From JAFGRR01 sp964563855 (GTDB taxonomy: Bacteria > Planctomycetota > Phycisphaerae > UBA1845 > Fen-1342), in NCBI GenBank assembly GCA_964563855.1, contig CAZLYU010000007.1, positions 1 to 64,000 on the forward strand: a stretch of 64,000 nucleotides of DNA. The letters are read 5' to 3'. The notes beneath the pieces were generated by a model. It ran no database searches. It saw only the letters and a list, made by a program, of their open reading frames with translations, and had not been told where the DNA came from. Made by a program: the position numbers and the translations under genes. Within the stretch, counting starts at the first letter, position 1. Every line of letters starts with the position of its first letter. Of the stretch, positions 16,321 through 25,741 are shown piece by piece.

Positions 16321-17943
16321 ATGCGTCAATCGAAACTCACTGTCTGCGTCGGCCTGGCTCCCGTGATCGGTATGGTGCTCACGCTCGGATGTTTGCCATC
16401 CGGCGTCGACGTGACCAGAGCAGACGCACTCCCCATCAACGCCCTGATCGTGAAAGGCGCACCATCGGCGCTGATCAACGCGCTGAGCGAAGACTATCAG
16501 CTGGTCGATGCGGACCTGCTGCGGGAACTGGTGGAAACCGAGGCGGGCGCCGGGGCGCTGGCGCTGGCCAAGCTGTTCGCGGTCGATGCGTCGCTCTATA
16601 GCGCCGAGGAAATCGCCCAAGACCCGGTGTTTCAGGCGGCCCGCGCAGCCGGGCTGTCGATCCTGCTCGACAACTCACCGGATGCGGCGCACGTGCAGGC
16701 GCTCTTTGGCGTTGGCGGGGCGGCGCTGGACGAAGCCACCCGCCAACAACTCGCGGAACTCGGCGTGCCGAGCACGGATCAAGACTTCACAGCGCTGGTC
16801 GAACACATTGACGGCGATCGCGAGTACCTCATTTCGCTGTACGGTCCGCCCCAGGGCTTCGGCCTCGCCGGCGAGGTGTCGACGCCTGAAGAGACCGAAG
16901 ACGTCGGGATGCCCGACCCGGCCGACACGGATGCCGAAACGCCGGAGAACACGCCGCAGTACACGGGCGTGCCGGCTGACGCGGCGACGGGCGGCGAGAC
17001 GTTCTTGCACTATGACCTGAATGATGCGGCGCGGCTGATCGGTGTTCGCGAGCGACTTCGGGAAGCCGGCGAGCTGCCACGCGGGCTCAAGGATGCATTT
17101 GCGGCGCAAAACAGCGGCGATCTGAACGACCTCGGCGACGCCAAGAAGACCTGGTGGGTCAACATGCCCGCCGTCAATTGGACGCCTGGCGACAATCAGC
17201 AGGTATTCACCGCGGTCGATTTCCGGGTCGACCTGTTCGCGTCCAGCGTGCCGCACACGAAGTTCCTGCGGGTGACTGCGGTCGGGACGGGCGCTGCGCC
17301 CGGACAGATGGCCCACAACGATCACCGGCACCTCGGCTGGTTCCAAGATCAGGTGCTCGTGCAATTCGGTCCGCGCACCGGCGACAACTACGGCAACTCC
17401 AATGTCCGCATCTACCAGCACAGCCCGCCGAACGCCAACAACGTAATCGACGTCAGCAGCACGACCGGGTTCAGCGTCGGCGTTGGGGCCGACTCGGGCG
17501 GCGGCAGCGCCAACTACAGCTATAACGAGAGCCAGACGATCAGCACGCAGATCACCGACTTTCAGGTCATCAACGACACCGATCCGGATCGCGCGCAGTG
17601 GCGCTATCAGCTGCATCAGGTGGGCGGCGGGACGTACAACTTCAGCAACCCGTCCAAAACGCTGCCGCACCGCGTGAAGTGCCACGTCGAGATGCATCAG
17701 CCGCCGACCCTCGCGCGGCAGACGATCCAGCCCAACGCGCAGGCGGTGTGGCGTGCGGACGGCGACTTTGACGGAACGGTCGACTACCGGTTCTACGTCG
17801 AGCATCGCGTGACGAAGGTCGACGTCACCAGTGAGCACTGCAAGTTTATCCACACCGTGTCTTGGCATGCTCAGGCGCACTGGTACACGCACCATCAGTA
17901 CTACAACCTCGGCATCGACTTCAGCGCCGCCGAGCCGAACTAG
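16321..17943 (+). CDS. lipoprotein with leukocidin/hemolysin-like C-terminal domain
   Basis: A 540-residue predicted lipoprotein: MRQSKLTVC... with lipobox VLTLGC (Cys about 25). GAGGA lies 4 bases before the ATG. Residues about 30-300 are acidic and helical, of unknown type. Residues about 310-540 recall the leukocidin/hemolysin beta-barrel family: a strand-rich rim, then TTGFSVGVGADSGGGSANYS and NESQTISTQITDFQVIND, which look like the glycine/serine-rich prestem region, and an aromatic C-terminus (HTVSWHAQAHWYTHH). Such proteins form membrane pores. The lipid anchor and long N-terminal domain are atypical for secreted toxins. Fold assignment is tentative. Confidence 0.5.
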   Translation: MRQSKLTVCVGLAPVIGMVLTLGCLPSGVDVTRADALPINALIVKGAPSALINALSEDYQLVDADLLRELVETEAGAGALALAKLFAVDASLYSAEEIAQDPVFQAARAAGLSILLDNSPDAAHVQALFGVGGAALDEATRQQLAELGVPSTDQDFTALVEHIDGDREYLISLYGPPQGFGLAGEVSTPEETEDVGMPDPADTDAETPENTPQYTGVPADAATGGETFLHYDLNDAARLIGVRERLREAGELPRGLKDAFAAQNSGDLNDLGDAKKTWWVNMPAVNWTPGDNQQVFTAVDFRVDLFASSVPHTKFLRVTAVGTGAAPGQMAHNDHRHLGWFQDQVLVQFGPRTGDNYGNSNVRIYQHSPPNANNVIDVSSTTGFSVGVGADSGGGSANYSYNESQTISTQITDFQVINDTDPDRAQWRYQLHQVGGGTYNFSNPSKTLPHRVKCHVEMHQPPTLARQTIQPNAQAVWRADGDFDGTVDYRFYVEHRVTKVDVTSEHCKFIHTVSWHAQAHWYTHHQYYNLGIDFSAAEPN

Positions 17944-18132
17944 CGACACGATCGCCAGTCGGAATTGCAGGGCGCCCTCGGGCCGCGAACCCCGCGCCCG
18001 AAGGCGTTGCTTTTGCGCGTCCGCGTCAGAAGACGACAAGCGATGCGTTGAACGGTCCTGACCGATACAGCGACGTGGAGTAACAGCGAACGCCGCGTTG
18101 CCCGATGCCGACGCTTTACAGGGCCACCCCTC

Positions 18133-20472
18133 ATGGACACTCTTGCGCACGTGTCACACGCCGATTCATCCTCGCCGAGCCAGGGGACGACGGTCGCAAC
18201 AGCGCGGCTCTACCTGCTGACGTTCGGATTGACGCTGTTTCTGTCGGCCGGCCTGCTCTTTGTCGTGCAGCCGATGGTGGGCAAGCTGGTGCTGCCGACG
18301 CTGGGTGGGACGCCGGCGGTGTGGAACACGTGCATGGTGTTCTTTCAGGCGGTGTTGCTGGCGGGGTATGCCTACGCCCACGCGAGCGTGCATTGGCTTG
18401 GCGTGCGGATGCAGGCTCGCGTGCATCTGGGCGTGCTGTTGCTGCCGCTGCTGGCGTTGCCGATCGCGTTTGAGCAGACCTCTCCGGCCCCGACGGGCGA
18501 TTTGCCGGTTGGTTGGCTGATTTGGCGTTTGCTGCTAGCGGTCGGGTTGCCGTTCTTCGTTGTGTCGACCAGCGCGCCGCTACTGCAGAAGTGGTTTTCG
18601 CGGACCGGACATCCCGACGCCCACGATCCGTACTTTCTCTACGGCGCGAGCAACTGCGGCAGTCTGCTGGCCCTGCTCGGCTATCCGCTCGTGATCGAGC
18701 CGTTGCTGCCCACATTGTCGCAAACGCGGTGGTGGGCGTTTGGCTATGGATTGCTCGCGCTGCTCGTCATGGGGTGTGCGCTGCTCCTGTGGCGCGCGCT
18801 TGATCGGGCGTCATCGTCGGAGGCGGGCGGCGAGTCGGCTGCGTCTGAGACGCGGCGAGCTGCGACGCGCGCGGATCAATCCGAGAGCCCGTCGACGCCG
18901 GCTGGCGCCGCTGCGACGCCGTCGTGGCGACAGCGCGCCGCGTGGCTGTTCTTCGCCGCGGTCCCGTCGAGCCTGATGCTCGGGGTGACCACGCACGTGA
19001 CGACCGACCTGGCGCCGATGCCCCTGCTGTGGGTCGTGCCGCTGGCGCTCTACCTGCTGACATTCGTCATCGTGTTCGCCCAGAAACCGCTGATCCCGTT
19101 GAAACTCTCGGCGATGCTGCTGCCGTACGTGATTCTGCTGGCGGCGGTGCTCTTTCTGGACATGCAACGCGTCAGCGCCGTGCTCATTCCCGTGCACATG
19201 CTGGTGTTCTTCGTCGCGGCGTTGGTGTGTCACGGGCGTTTGGCGGCGATGCGCCCCAGCGCTGCACGTCTTACCGAGTTTTACTTGTGGATGTCGATTG
19301 GCGGCGTGGTCGGCGGGTTGTTCAACGCCGTCGTCGCGCCGCTCGCATTCACCTCGATCATTGAATATCCGCTGGCGATGATGCTGGCGTGCCTCGCGCT
19401 GCCGGCGGCGGCGGCGACCCGGAGCAAGCGCGTCGGCGACGTGGCGTGGCCCGCGGGAATCGCCCTGCTTGGTCTTGCCGTGGTCATGTGGCTTGATCGC
19501 GTCGACGCCGGCGCCGACCCCGCGTTTCGCGCACCGGTCATCGCGTTGCTGGCGGCGATCTGCTTCGCGTTCAAGGATCGCCCCTGGCGCCTGGCGCTCG
19601 GGTTCGCAGCCATGCAATGCGTCAGCATCTATCACGCCAGCCTCGAAACCGGCCGGGTGCTGCATAGCGAACGCAACTTCTTCGGCATGAAGCGCGTGGT
19701 CGTCGATGCGGAGACGGGGGAGCACCAACTCGTGCACGGCGGCACGTTCCACGGCAGCCAATCAACCGACCCGAGACTCGCAGGAGTTGCGACGGCGTAT
19801 TACCACCGCAGTGGACCGCTTGGCGACGTGTTTACCGCTTGGCGCGAATCTGTCGGTCTCAGCGACGCCCCGCCGCGCGTCGGCGTGATTGGCTTGGGTG
19901 CGGGGGCGATGGCGACGTACGCGCGTCCGGACGACCATTTCCGATTCTTCGAGATCGACCCCGCGATTGCGCGCATCGCTCAAGACCCGCGCTACTTTAC
20001 GTTTTTGAAAGACGCCGCCGGCGAGCTTGACGTCGTGCTCGGGGATGGGCGTCTGACGGTGGCGAGCGAACGTGACGCGAGCTTCAGTCTGATCGTGCTC
20101 GACGCATTCAGTTCCGACTCGATTCCCGCGCATCTCGTCACGCGTGAGGCGTTGCAGTTGTATTTGAGCAAACTCAGCGAAGGGGGGCTGCTCGCGTTTC
20201 ACGTGAGTAATCGCTATCTCGATCTGAAGCGGGTGCTGTCGGCGCTCGCGGCCGACGCCGACCTTGTAGCGCTGTACTGCGCCGACGCGTTGGTCACGCC
20301 TGATCAGCAACTCGAGGGCAAGACGCCTTCGGAGTGGGTCGTGATGGCGCGGCGTGACGCGGACCTGGCGTACCTGCCGCGGCGGGAGCGTTGGGAAGCG
20401 CTGGAGCCGAACGCCGAGTCCGTGTTGTGGACGGATCAATTCTCGAACGTGCTGAGCCTGGTTCGCTGGTAG
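18133..20472 (+). CDS. fused membrane domain and spermidine-synthase-like methyltransferase-fold protein
   Basis: A 779-residue protein. Residues about 20-500 hold many membrane segments beginning LYLLTFGLTLFLSAGLLFVV with the conserved PMVGKLVLPTLGGTPAVWNT, split by an Ala/Ser-rich loop near residues 225-260. Residues about 570-775 are a soluble Rossmann domain resembling spermidine synthase: VGVIGLGAGAMATYA, FFEIDPAIARIAQDPRYF, DVVLGDGRL and LIVLDAFSSDSIP. This matches the family of fused integral-membrane spermidine-synthase homologues common in planctomycetes and proteobacteria. Polyamine synthesis is not proven for these fusions. The ATG lacks a clear ribosome-binding site. Confidence 0.85.
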   Translation: MDTLAHVSHADSSSPSQGTTVATARLYLLTFGLTLFLSAGLLFVVQPMVGKLVLPTLGGTPAVWNTCMVFFQAVLLAGYAYAHASVHWLGVRMQARVHLGVLLLPLLALPIAFEQTSPAPTGDLPVGWLIWRLLLAVGLPFFVVSTSAPLLQKWFSRTGHPDAHDPYFLYGASNCGSLLALLGYPLVIEPLLPTLSQTRWWAFGYGLLALLVMGCALLLWRALDRASSSEAGGESAASETRRAATRADQSESPSTPAGAAATPSWRQRAAWLFFAAVPSSLMLGVTTHVTTDLAPMPLLWVVPLALYLLTFVIVFAQKPLIPLKLSAMLLPYVILLAAVLFLDMQRVSAVLIPVHMLVFFVAALVCHGRLAAMRPSAARLTEFYLWMSIGGVVGGLFNAVVAPLAFTSIIEYPLAMMLACLALPAAAATRSKRVGDVAWPAGIALLGLAVVMWLDRVDAGADPAFRAPVIALLAAICFAFKDRPWRLALGFAAMQCVSIYHASLETGRVLHSERNFFGMKRVVVDAETGEHQLVHGGTFHGSQSTDPRLAGVATAYYHRSGPLGDVFTAWRESVGLSDAPPRVGVIGLGAGAMATYARPDDHFRFFEIDPAIARIAQDPRYFTFLKDAAGELDVVLGDGRLTVASERDASFSLIVLDAFSSDSIPAHLVTREALQLYLSKLSEGGLLAFHVSNRYLDLKRVLSALAADADLVALYCADALVTPDQQLEGKTPSEWVVMARRDADLAYLPRRERWEALEPNAESVLWTDQFSNVLSLVRW

Positions 20473-20593
20473 CATCACCCTGTGGCGCGAGCTCGCTGCT
20501 GCAGGCATCGGGTGCAACCAGCCGGCGCGGCGACGGATGCCGCCGCGTGCGGCGTCGCGCTGCTTTGAAGCGCCTCAGAGGGAGAGCCAGCCC

Positions 20594-22021
20594 ATGCTCC
20601 AACCGCAATACCCGCTCTATCTGGCCAATCAGGCTCAACAGCCCAACGCAGATTTGACGGTCGAGAACAAATACACTGGCGAGGCGGCGACGCAAGTCGC
20701 ACTTGCCGACGACGCGTTGGTCGACCAGGCGATCGCGGCGGCGGAAGAAGCGGCGCCGGCGATGGCCGCGCTCAAGCCGTATGAGCGGCAACAAATTCTG
20801 CAGCATTGCATGCGCTGGTTCGAGGAGCGCGCTGAGGAGCTCGCGCAGGCGCTGTGCATCGAAGCTGGAAAGGCGATTCAGCACAGCCGCGGCGAAGTCG
20901 CGCGGTTGGTCGATACGTTTCGCATCGCCGCCGAGGAGACGCCGCGGCAGTACGGCGAGGTGCTGCCGCTGGAGATCAGCGCGCGGGCGGCGGGGTATCG
21001 CGGCATGTGGAAGCGTGTGCCGATTGGGCCCTGTTCGCTGATCAGTCCGTTCAACTTTCCGCTGAATCTCGTGGCTCACAAGATCGCGCCGGCGATCGCG
21101 GTCGGCAATCCGTTCGTGCTCAAGCCAGCGAGTCGCACGCCGGTCGGGGCGTTGATCATCGGTGAGATTCTGGCGGAGACCGAGTTGCCGACGGGGGCAT
21201 TCAGCATCCTGCCGTGCCGGCGCGAGGCGGCGGATCGTTTTGTGAGCGACGAGCGTTTGAAGCTGTTGAGTTTTACCGGCTCAGACGAGGTCGGCTGGAA
21301 GCTCAAGGCGAAGGCGGGGAAGAAACGCGTCAGTCTGGAACTCGGCGGCAACGCCGCGTGCATCGTCGATGAGGGGGTCGACCTTGACGATGTCGTCGAC
21401 CGGATCGTGTTTGGCGCGTTTTATCAGTCGGGGCAGAGCTGCATCAGCGTGCAGCGCATCATTGCGCACACGGCGATCTACGACGCGTTGGTGGAGAAGC
21501 TGGTAGCGGCCGCGGAGCGACTCACACTCGGCGACCCGTTGGAGGAGCGCACGTTCCTGGGGCCGGTCATCTCGGATGATGCGGCGGAGCGCATTGAGCG
21601 CTGGACGCGGGAAGCGGTCGACGCGGGCGCGAAGCTGCTGTGTGGCGGAACGCGCGATGGGCGCATGATTCCGGCGACGCTGCTGGAGGGTGTGCCGCGT
21701 GATCAGCCGCTGGTTGCGGAGGAGGCGTTTGGTCCGGTGGCGGTGCTATCGCGCGTTGAGGGTTTTGCGGAAGCCTTGGAGCAAGCGAACGACACGCGTT
21801 TCGGGTTGCAGGCTGGCGTGTTTACGCGCGACATTCACCGTGCGATGCAGGCCTGGGACACGCTCGAGGTGGGCGGTGTGATGATCAATGACGTGCCGTC
21901 ATGGCGCGTCGACCACATGCCGTATGGGGGCGTGAAAGACAGCGGGCTCGGCCGCGAGGGGCTGCGCTTTACGATGGCCGAGATGACCGAGCCGCGTCTG
22001 CTGGTGATTCGCGACGCGTAG
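20594..22021 (+). CDS. aldehyde dehydrogenase (ALDH superfamily)
   Basis: A 475-residue NAD(P)-dependent aldehyde dehydrogenase. It shows the coenzyme-binding FNFPLNLVAHKIAPAIAVGN and KPASRTP, the FTGSDEVGWKL turn, the general base Glu in VSLELGGNAACIV and the catalytic Cys in QSGQSCISVQRI. The C-terminus PYGGVKDSGLGREG is typical. GAGGGAGAG precedes the ATG at 20594, favoured over a start 57 bases upstream. The sequence style is close to lactaldehyde/glyceraldehyde-type dehydrogenases, but substrate specificity cannot be assigned. It follows the membrane fusion gene by about 120 bases. Confidence 0.9.
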   Translation: MLQPQYPLYLANQAQQPNADLTVENKYTGEAATQVALADDALVDQAIAAAEEAAPAMAALKPYERQQILQHCMRWFEERAEELAQALCIEAGKAIQHSRGEVARLVDTFRIAAEETPRQYGEVLPLEISARAAGYRGMWKRVPIGPCSLISPFNFPLNLVAHKIAPAIAVGNPFVLKPASRTPVGALIIGEILAETELPTGAFSILPCRREAADRFVSDERLKLLSFTGSDEVGWKLKAKAGKKRVSLELGGNAACIVDEGVDLDDVVDRIVFGAFYQSGQSCISVQRIIAHTAIYDALVEKLVAAAERLTLGDPLEERTFLGPVISDDAAERIERWTREAVDAGAKLLCGGTRDGRMIPATLLEGVPRDQPLVAEEAFGPVAVLSRVEGFAEALEQANDTRFGLQAGVFTRDIHRAMQAWDTLEVGGVMINDVPSWRVDHMPYGGVKDSGLGREGLRFTMAEMTEPRLLVIRDA

Positions 22022-22030
22022 CGGCGTCGT

Positions 22031-23020
22031 TCAGAACGCGCGACCGCACTCCGGGCAGCGGCGTTCGGGCAGACGCCATAGCAGGAATCCGCAGCCGACG
22101 CAGCGCGGCTCCTCGACAGCGACCGAAATCCGCAGGCCGCAGCTACGGCAGCGTCGGTCGCCGAGCGCGAGCATCTGGCGGTCGCTGCATCGCGGGCAAG
22201 TTAGCTCGAGTTCCGGCGCCGCGGTCTCCAGATGGGCGCCTTTGCTGACGTGCTGCAATCGCGCGACGATCACGAGACTGAGCGTGCCGGCGGCGTTTAG
22301 CACGCCTGCCGCCCCGAACAGACGGTAGAAGAACTCGTCGTTCGTTTCGGTGAAGATCGCCACGATCGTGAAACCTGCGACGGTCGCGACGAGCAGAAGT
22401 GTTGCGTGACGCAGCATGCGCCCGGCGTCACGCACCGTGAGACGCAGCAGCAGGGCCGCGTGAGCAACGCTGACGGCCAGCACCGCGACCACGCCGGTTG
22501 CTTTGAGGAAGAGATCGCCCTCGACGCCGTCGGCCCAGATGCACACCAGCAACATGCCGAGCCCGACGACGCAAAGTGCGAGCCCGACGAGCGCGAGCGG
22601 CGTCCGCCGCCTGCGCTCGAAGCAGTCGGCGCTGGGGATGGCGATCACGAAGTAGCCCAGTAGCGCAAAGGTGGTGAGCAACGCGCGCCCAGCGCCCGCG
22701 TCGAAGCTGAGGGTTCGCCACGTGAAGAACAGGAAGACCGCGAAGTTCGCCGCGAAGAGTGCGAGGCCGACGCGCGCCAGCAGCGTGCAAACGCGTCGTT
22801 CCAGCGCGGCGGCGCACGCCAGGGCGATCCCGCTGTGCAACGCAAGAATCGCGAGGGTGAGCAACACTTTGCCGGTAAGCTCGTTGAACCGCCCCACCAG
22901 CAGCGCGATTACCGCGATGAAGGCGCAGGCGGCAAGGGAAATGATCAGGCCGCGGAGAAACCAGCGTTTGAGTCTGAGCCGCTCCACACTCCCCGGGGTG
23001 CTCGGGGCTGTATCGCTCAT
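22031..23020 (-). CDS. multi-pass membrane protein with two C-terminal zinc ribbons
   Basis: A 329-residue protein of about seven hydrophobic segments (residues 20-265), ending in a soluble tail with eight cysteines in four CxxC pairs: LTCPRCSD, RRCRSCGL, PRCVGCGF and RRCPECGR, i.e. two zinc-ribbon modules. It is convergent with the aldehyde dehydrogenase (9-base gap) and lies 58 bases downstream of the alpha/beta hydrolase gene on the same strand, so the two may share a transcript. I do not recognise a named family. Confidence 0.7.
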   Translation of the reverse strand: MSDTAPSTPGSVERLRLKRWFLRGLIISLAACAFIAVIALLVGRFNELTGKVLLTLAILALHSGIALACAAALERRVCTLLARVGLALFAANFAVFLFFTWRTLSFDAGAGRALLTTFALLGYFVIAIPSADCFERRRRTPLALVGLALCVVGLGMLLVCIWADGVEGDLFLKATGVVAVLAVSVAHAALLLRLTVRDAGRMLRHATLLLVATVAGFTIVAIFTETNDEFFYRLFGAAGVLNAAGTLSLVIVARLQHVSKGAHLETAAPELELTCPRCSDRQMLALGDRRCRSCGLRISVAVEEPRCVGCGFLLWRLPERRCPECGRAF

Positions 23021-23078
23021 GTGTTCGCTCCACTGCTCACGTTCGATCCGCGCGGAGCGCCACGTTGCACGCGTCGAC

Positions 23079-24083
23079 TTACGGCGCGGGCGGTGCGTGC
23101 ATCGTTTCGCTGGGTGCGGTCCGTGAATCTCCGGCGGCGAGCGCCGCGCCGCGCTCGAAGGTGGCGGTGATCAGCAACTCCAGCTCGCGACCGGCGGCCT
23201 GCACGGCTTCGTAGTGTTCGGCGCCCTTGGCGAGGTACCACTGCTTGGGTTCGCCAGCCGCATCGAACAGCGCCCGGCCGAACTCTGGAAAGCAGATCGT
23301 GTCATCTTCCGCTGCGATGACGAGGAGCGGACGCGGAGCGATTTCGGCGACGACGTCGATCGGGTCATGGCCGACCGAGATCAGCCAGCGTGCGACCCAC
23401 GGTCCGAGTGGACCGAAGCGACCACGTGCGTGCCGCTCGGCGATGCCGCGATAGCTGTGGAAGGTCGAGTCGAGCACGACCGCGGCGATTTCCTTCCGCT
23501 CAGCGGCGACGACGCAGCCCACCGCACCGCCGAGCGACTGCCCGTAGAGAAAGAGGCGGCCGGGTTGGTGTTCGGGGCGGCTGATGGCGTAGTCGATCGC
23601 GGCGTGGGTGTCGCGGATAGTGCCGTCGCGCGTGACGCGTCCCTGCGACTGCCCGTAGCCGCGATAGTCGAACAGCAGCACGTCGTAGCCGTGCGGCGGC
23701 AGCCACGCGACCGTCGCGATGTGATTGGTGATGTTGGCGGCGTTGCCGTGGACATGCACCACCAGGCCGCGTGAGGGCCGCTGCGTCGCGGGTACGAACC
23801 AGCCATGCAGCCGCACGCCGTCGTCGGTTTCGAAGAAGACGTCTTCGTGGGTCAGCCCGAAATCTGCGGAGTGATACCACGTGTTGTCGCTCGGGTGATA
23901 GAAGAGGCCGTCGCATCCCACGAGCGAAAGATAGCCGAAAAGCGCGGCCAGTAACGCGAGGCGGATTGGCCAGCGATACCGTCCGAACCATCCACGCCGG
24001 CGCGGCTGCGGTTGCTCGTCCGTCGATGTCGCCGGGTTGCTGTCCGAGGGGGCGTGCGGGTCGACTGCGTTTGGCGGGTTCAT
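23079..24083 (-). CDS. membrane-anchored alpha/beta hydrolase (BEM46/ABHD13-like)
   Basis: A 334-residue protein with one N-terminal membrane segment (LALLAALFGYLSLVGC, about residues 41-57). The hydrolase follows: oxyanion region VVHVHGNAANIT, nucleophile Ser in LYGQSLGGAVG, acid Asp in AAEDDTICF and His in KGAEHYEAV. The strand pattern and the DYRGYGQSQG motif fit the BEM46/ABHD13-type serine hydrolases. The C-terminal tail is Ala/Pro-rich and probably disordered. Cys57 could act in a lipobox, but the signal is not canonical. The esterase or thioesterase substrate is unknown. Confidence 0.82.
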   Translation of the reverse strand: MNPPNAVDPHAPSDSNPATSTDEQPQPRRRGWFGRYRWPIRLALLAALFGYLSLVGCDGLFYHPSDNTWYHSADFGLTHEDVFFETDDGVRLHGWFVPATQRPSRGLVVHVHGNAANITNHIATVAWLPPHGYDVLLFDYRGYGQSQGRVTRDGTIRDTHAAIDYAISRPEHQPGRLFLYGQSLGGAVGCVVAAERKEIAAVVLDSTFHSYRGIAERHARGRFGPLGPWVARWLISVGHDPIDVVAEIAPRPLLVIAAEDDTICFPEFGRALFDAAGEPKQWYLAKGAEHYEAVQAAGRELELLITATFERGAALAAGDSRTAPSETMHAPPAP

Positions 24084-24110
24084 GCGGTAAGCGTAGCACG
24101 CGGGGCGTGT

Positions 24111-25682
24111 CTAGAGGCCGTACTCGCTCCAGCGTCGGTCGACGAGCGCTTTGATCTCGGCGGTCATGTCGAGTTCGTCGGGGAACGCGCGGACCTCACC
24201 TTCGCCGGCGATCTTGCGCGTGGCGTCGACGCCCATCTTCGACCCGACGCCGAGCCGCGGCGCCGCATGATCGAGAATATCGAGCGGGCCGTCGATGAAC
24301 ATGACGTCGCGCTTGGGGTCGACGTTGGCGCAGAGGTGGAAGAGGACGGCCTGTTCGTCATGCACGTCGACCTCGTGGTCGACCACGACGATGATCTTGG
24401 TGAACGCCATCTGACCCGCGCCCCAGATCGCGCTCATCACGCGACGGGCCTGCATGGCGTATTCCTTCTTGATCTTCACGAACGCGCAATTGTGAAAGCA
24501 GCCGAACATCGGCAGGTTGTAATCGATGATGTCGGGGATCAGCGTCTTCAGGAGCGGCAGGAACACGCGTTCGGTCGCTTTGCCGAGCCAGAAGTCCTCT
24601 TGCGGCGGCTTGCCGACGACGGTCGTCGGGTAGAGCGGAGCGTGGCGGTGCGTGATGGCCGTCACGTGCAGTTGCGGGAAAAAGTCGGCGAGTGAGTAGA
24701 AGCCGGTGTGGTCGCCGAACGGGCCTTCCAGAATCGGCGGCTCGCCCGGGTCGATGTAGCCCTCGATCACGAACTCCGCGGTGGCGGGAACTTCGAGCGC
24801 TGGCTGCGACACGCAGCGCACCAGTTCGAGCCCGCGGCCGTGCAGGAAACCGGCGAAGAGCGTCTCTTCGATGCCCGGCGGCAATGGGGCGGTGGCGGCG
24901 TAAGGCATGATCGGGGGGCCGCCGAGCGCGATCGCAATCGGCATGAGTTCGCCGCGCTCTTTGTATTTGCGGAAGTGGCGGGCGCCGTCGTGGTGCGTGT
25001 GCCAGTGCATCGCGGCGAGTTTGGGTCCGAACGCCTGCACGCGATACATGCCGATGTTGCGATCGCCGTTTTCCGGGTTTTTGGTAAAGATGCCGGCGAG
25101 CGTGATGTAGCGACCGGGCCTTGAGCCCTCGGTGGCGATGTGGCGTGGGGGATCGTCGGGCGCTTCGCCGCGCTCCGCGAGTTTGCGGATGTGCGTGAGC
25201 ACGTCGCGGGCTTCGTCGGACACGAGCCGTGACACGTCGCCGTCATGCGGCCAGCACTTGATGATCGGCAGATCGAACAGGTTCGCGTCGTCGGTGTGGA
25301 TTACTTCCTGGCAGATGCCGCGTTTCACGATCTTCGGCGGCAGCGTGGCGAGCTGGGCGAACTCGGGCAGCTTCTTGAGTTTCGCGATCAGCGTCGGCGG
25401 CACTTCGGGCTTGATGAGGCTCTGGATGCGGTTGGCGACGGCGTCGAAACTGTCGGTGTTCATCGCCAGGCACATGCGTTCTTTGGCGCCAAATGTGTTG
25501 ATGATGAGCGGGAATTTTGAGCCCTTCACGCGTTCAAACAGCAGCGCGGGGCCCTGCGCCTTGACGACCCGGTCGTAGATTTCGGTGATCTCGAGAATCG
25601 GGTCGACTTCGGTGCGGACGCGGCGCAGCCAGCCGCGACGTTCGAGTTCGTTGGCGAAAGCCTGGAAGTCGGTGAATGGCAT
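24111..25682 (-). CDS. UbiD-family decarboxylase
   Basis: A 523-residue protein of the UbiD prenyl-FMN-dependent decarboxylase family. Landmarks are the N-terminal DFQAFANELERRGWL, GRYITLAGIFTKNPENGDRN, MYRVQAFGPKLAAMHWH, ILEGPFGDHTGFYS and the C-terminal FIDGPLDILDHAAP. The length is slightly over the 490-500 usual for UbiD and fits the menaquinone-pathway (MqnL-type) subgroup, so a role in quinone synthesis is the likeliest use, though other aromatic-acid decarboxylases look the same. No flavin prenyltransferase (UbiX) gene is nearby. It ends 27 bases from the start of the hydrolase gene on the same strand. Confidence 0.88.
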   Translation of the reverse strand: MPFTDFQAFANELERRGWLRRVRTEVDPILEITEIYDRVVKAQGPALLFERVKGSKFPLIINTFGAKERMCLAMNTDSFDAVANRIQSLIKPEVPPTLIAKLKKLPEFAQLATLPPKIVKRGICQEVIHTDDANLFDLPIIKCWPHDGDVSRLVSDEARDVLTHIRKLAERGEAPDDPPRHIATEGSRPGRYITLAGIFTKNPENGDRNIGMYRVQAFGPKLAAMHWHTHHDGARHFRKYKERGELMPIAIALGGPPIMPYAATAPLPPGIEETLFAGFLHGRGLELVRCVSQPALEVPATAEFVIEGYIDPGEPPILEGPFGDHTGFYSLADFFPQLHVTAITHRHAPLYPTTVVGKPPQEDFWLGKATERVFLPLLKTLIPDIIDYNLPMFGCFHNCAFVKIKKEYAMQARRVMSAIWGAGQMAFTKIIVVVDHEVDVHDEQAVLFHLCANVDPKRDVMFIDGPLDILDHAAPRLGVGSKMGVDATRKIAGEGEVRAFPDELDMTAEIKALVDRRWSEYGL

Positions 25683-25741
25683 GAGCGGTCGTTTCGGATG
25701 CCGGAGTTCTGTTGCGAATCTCAGATACTTCGGCCGTCATG

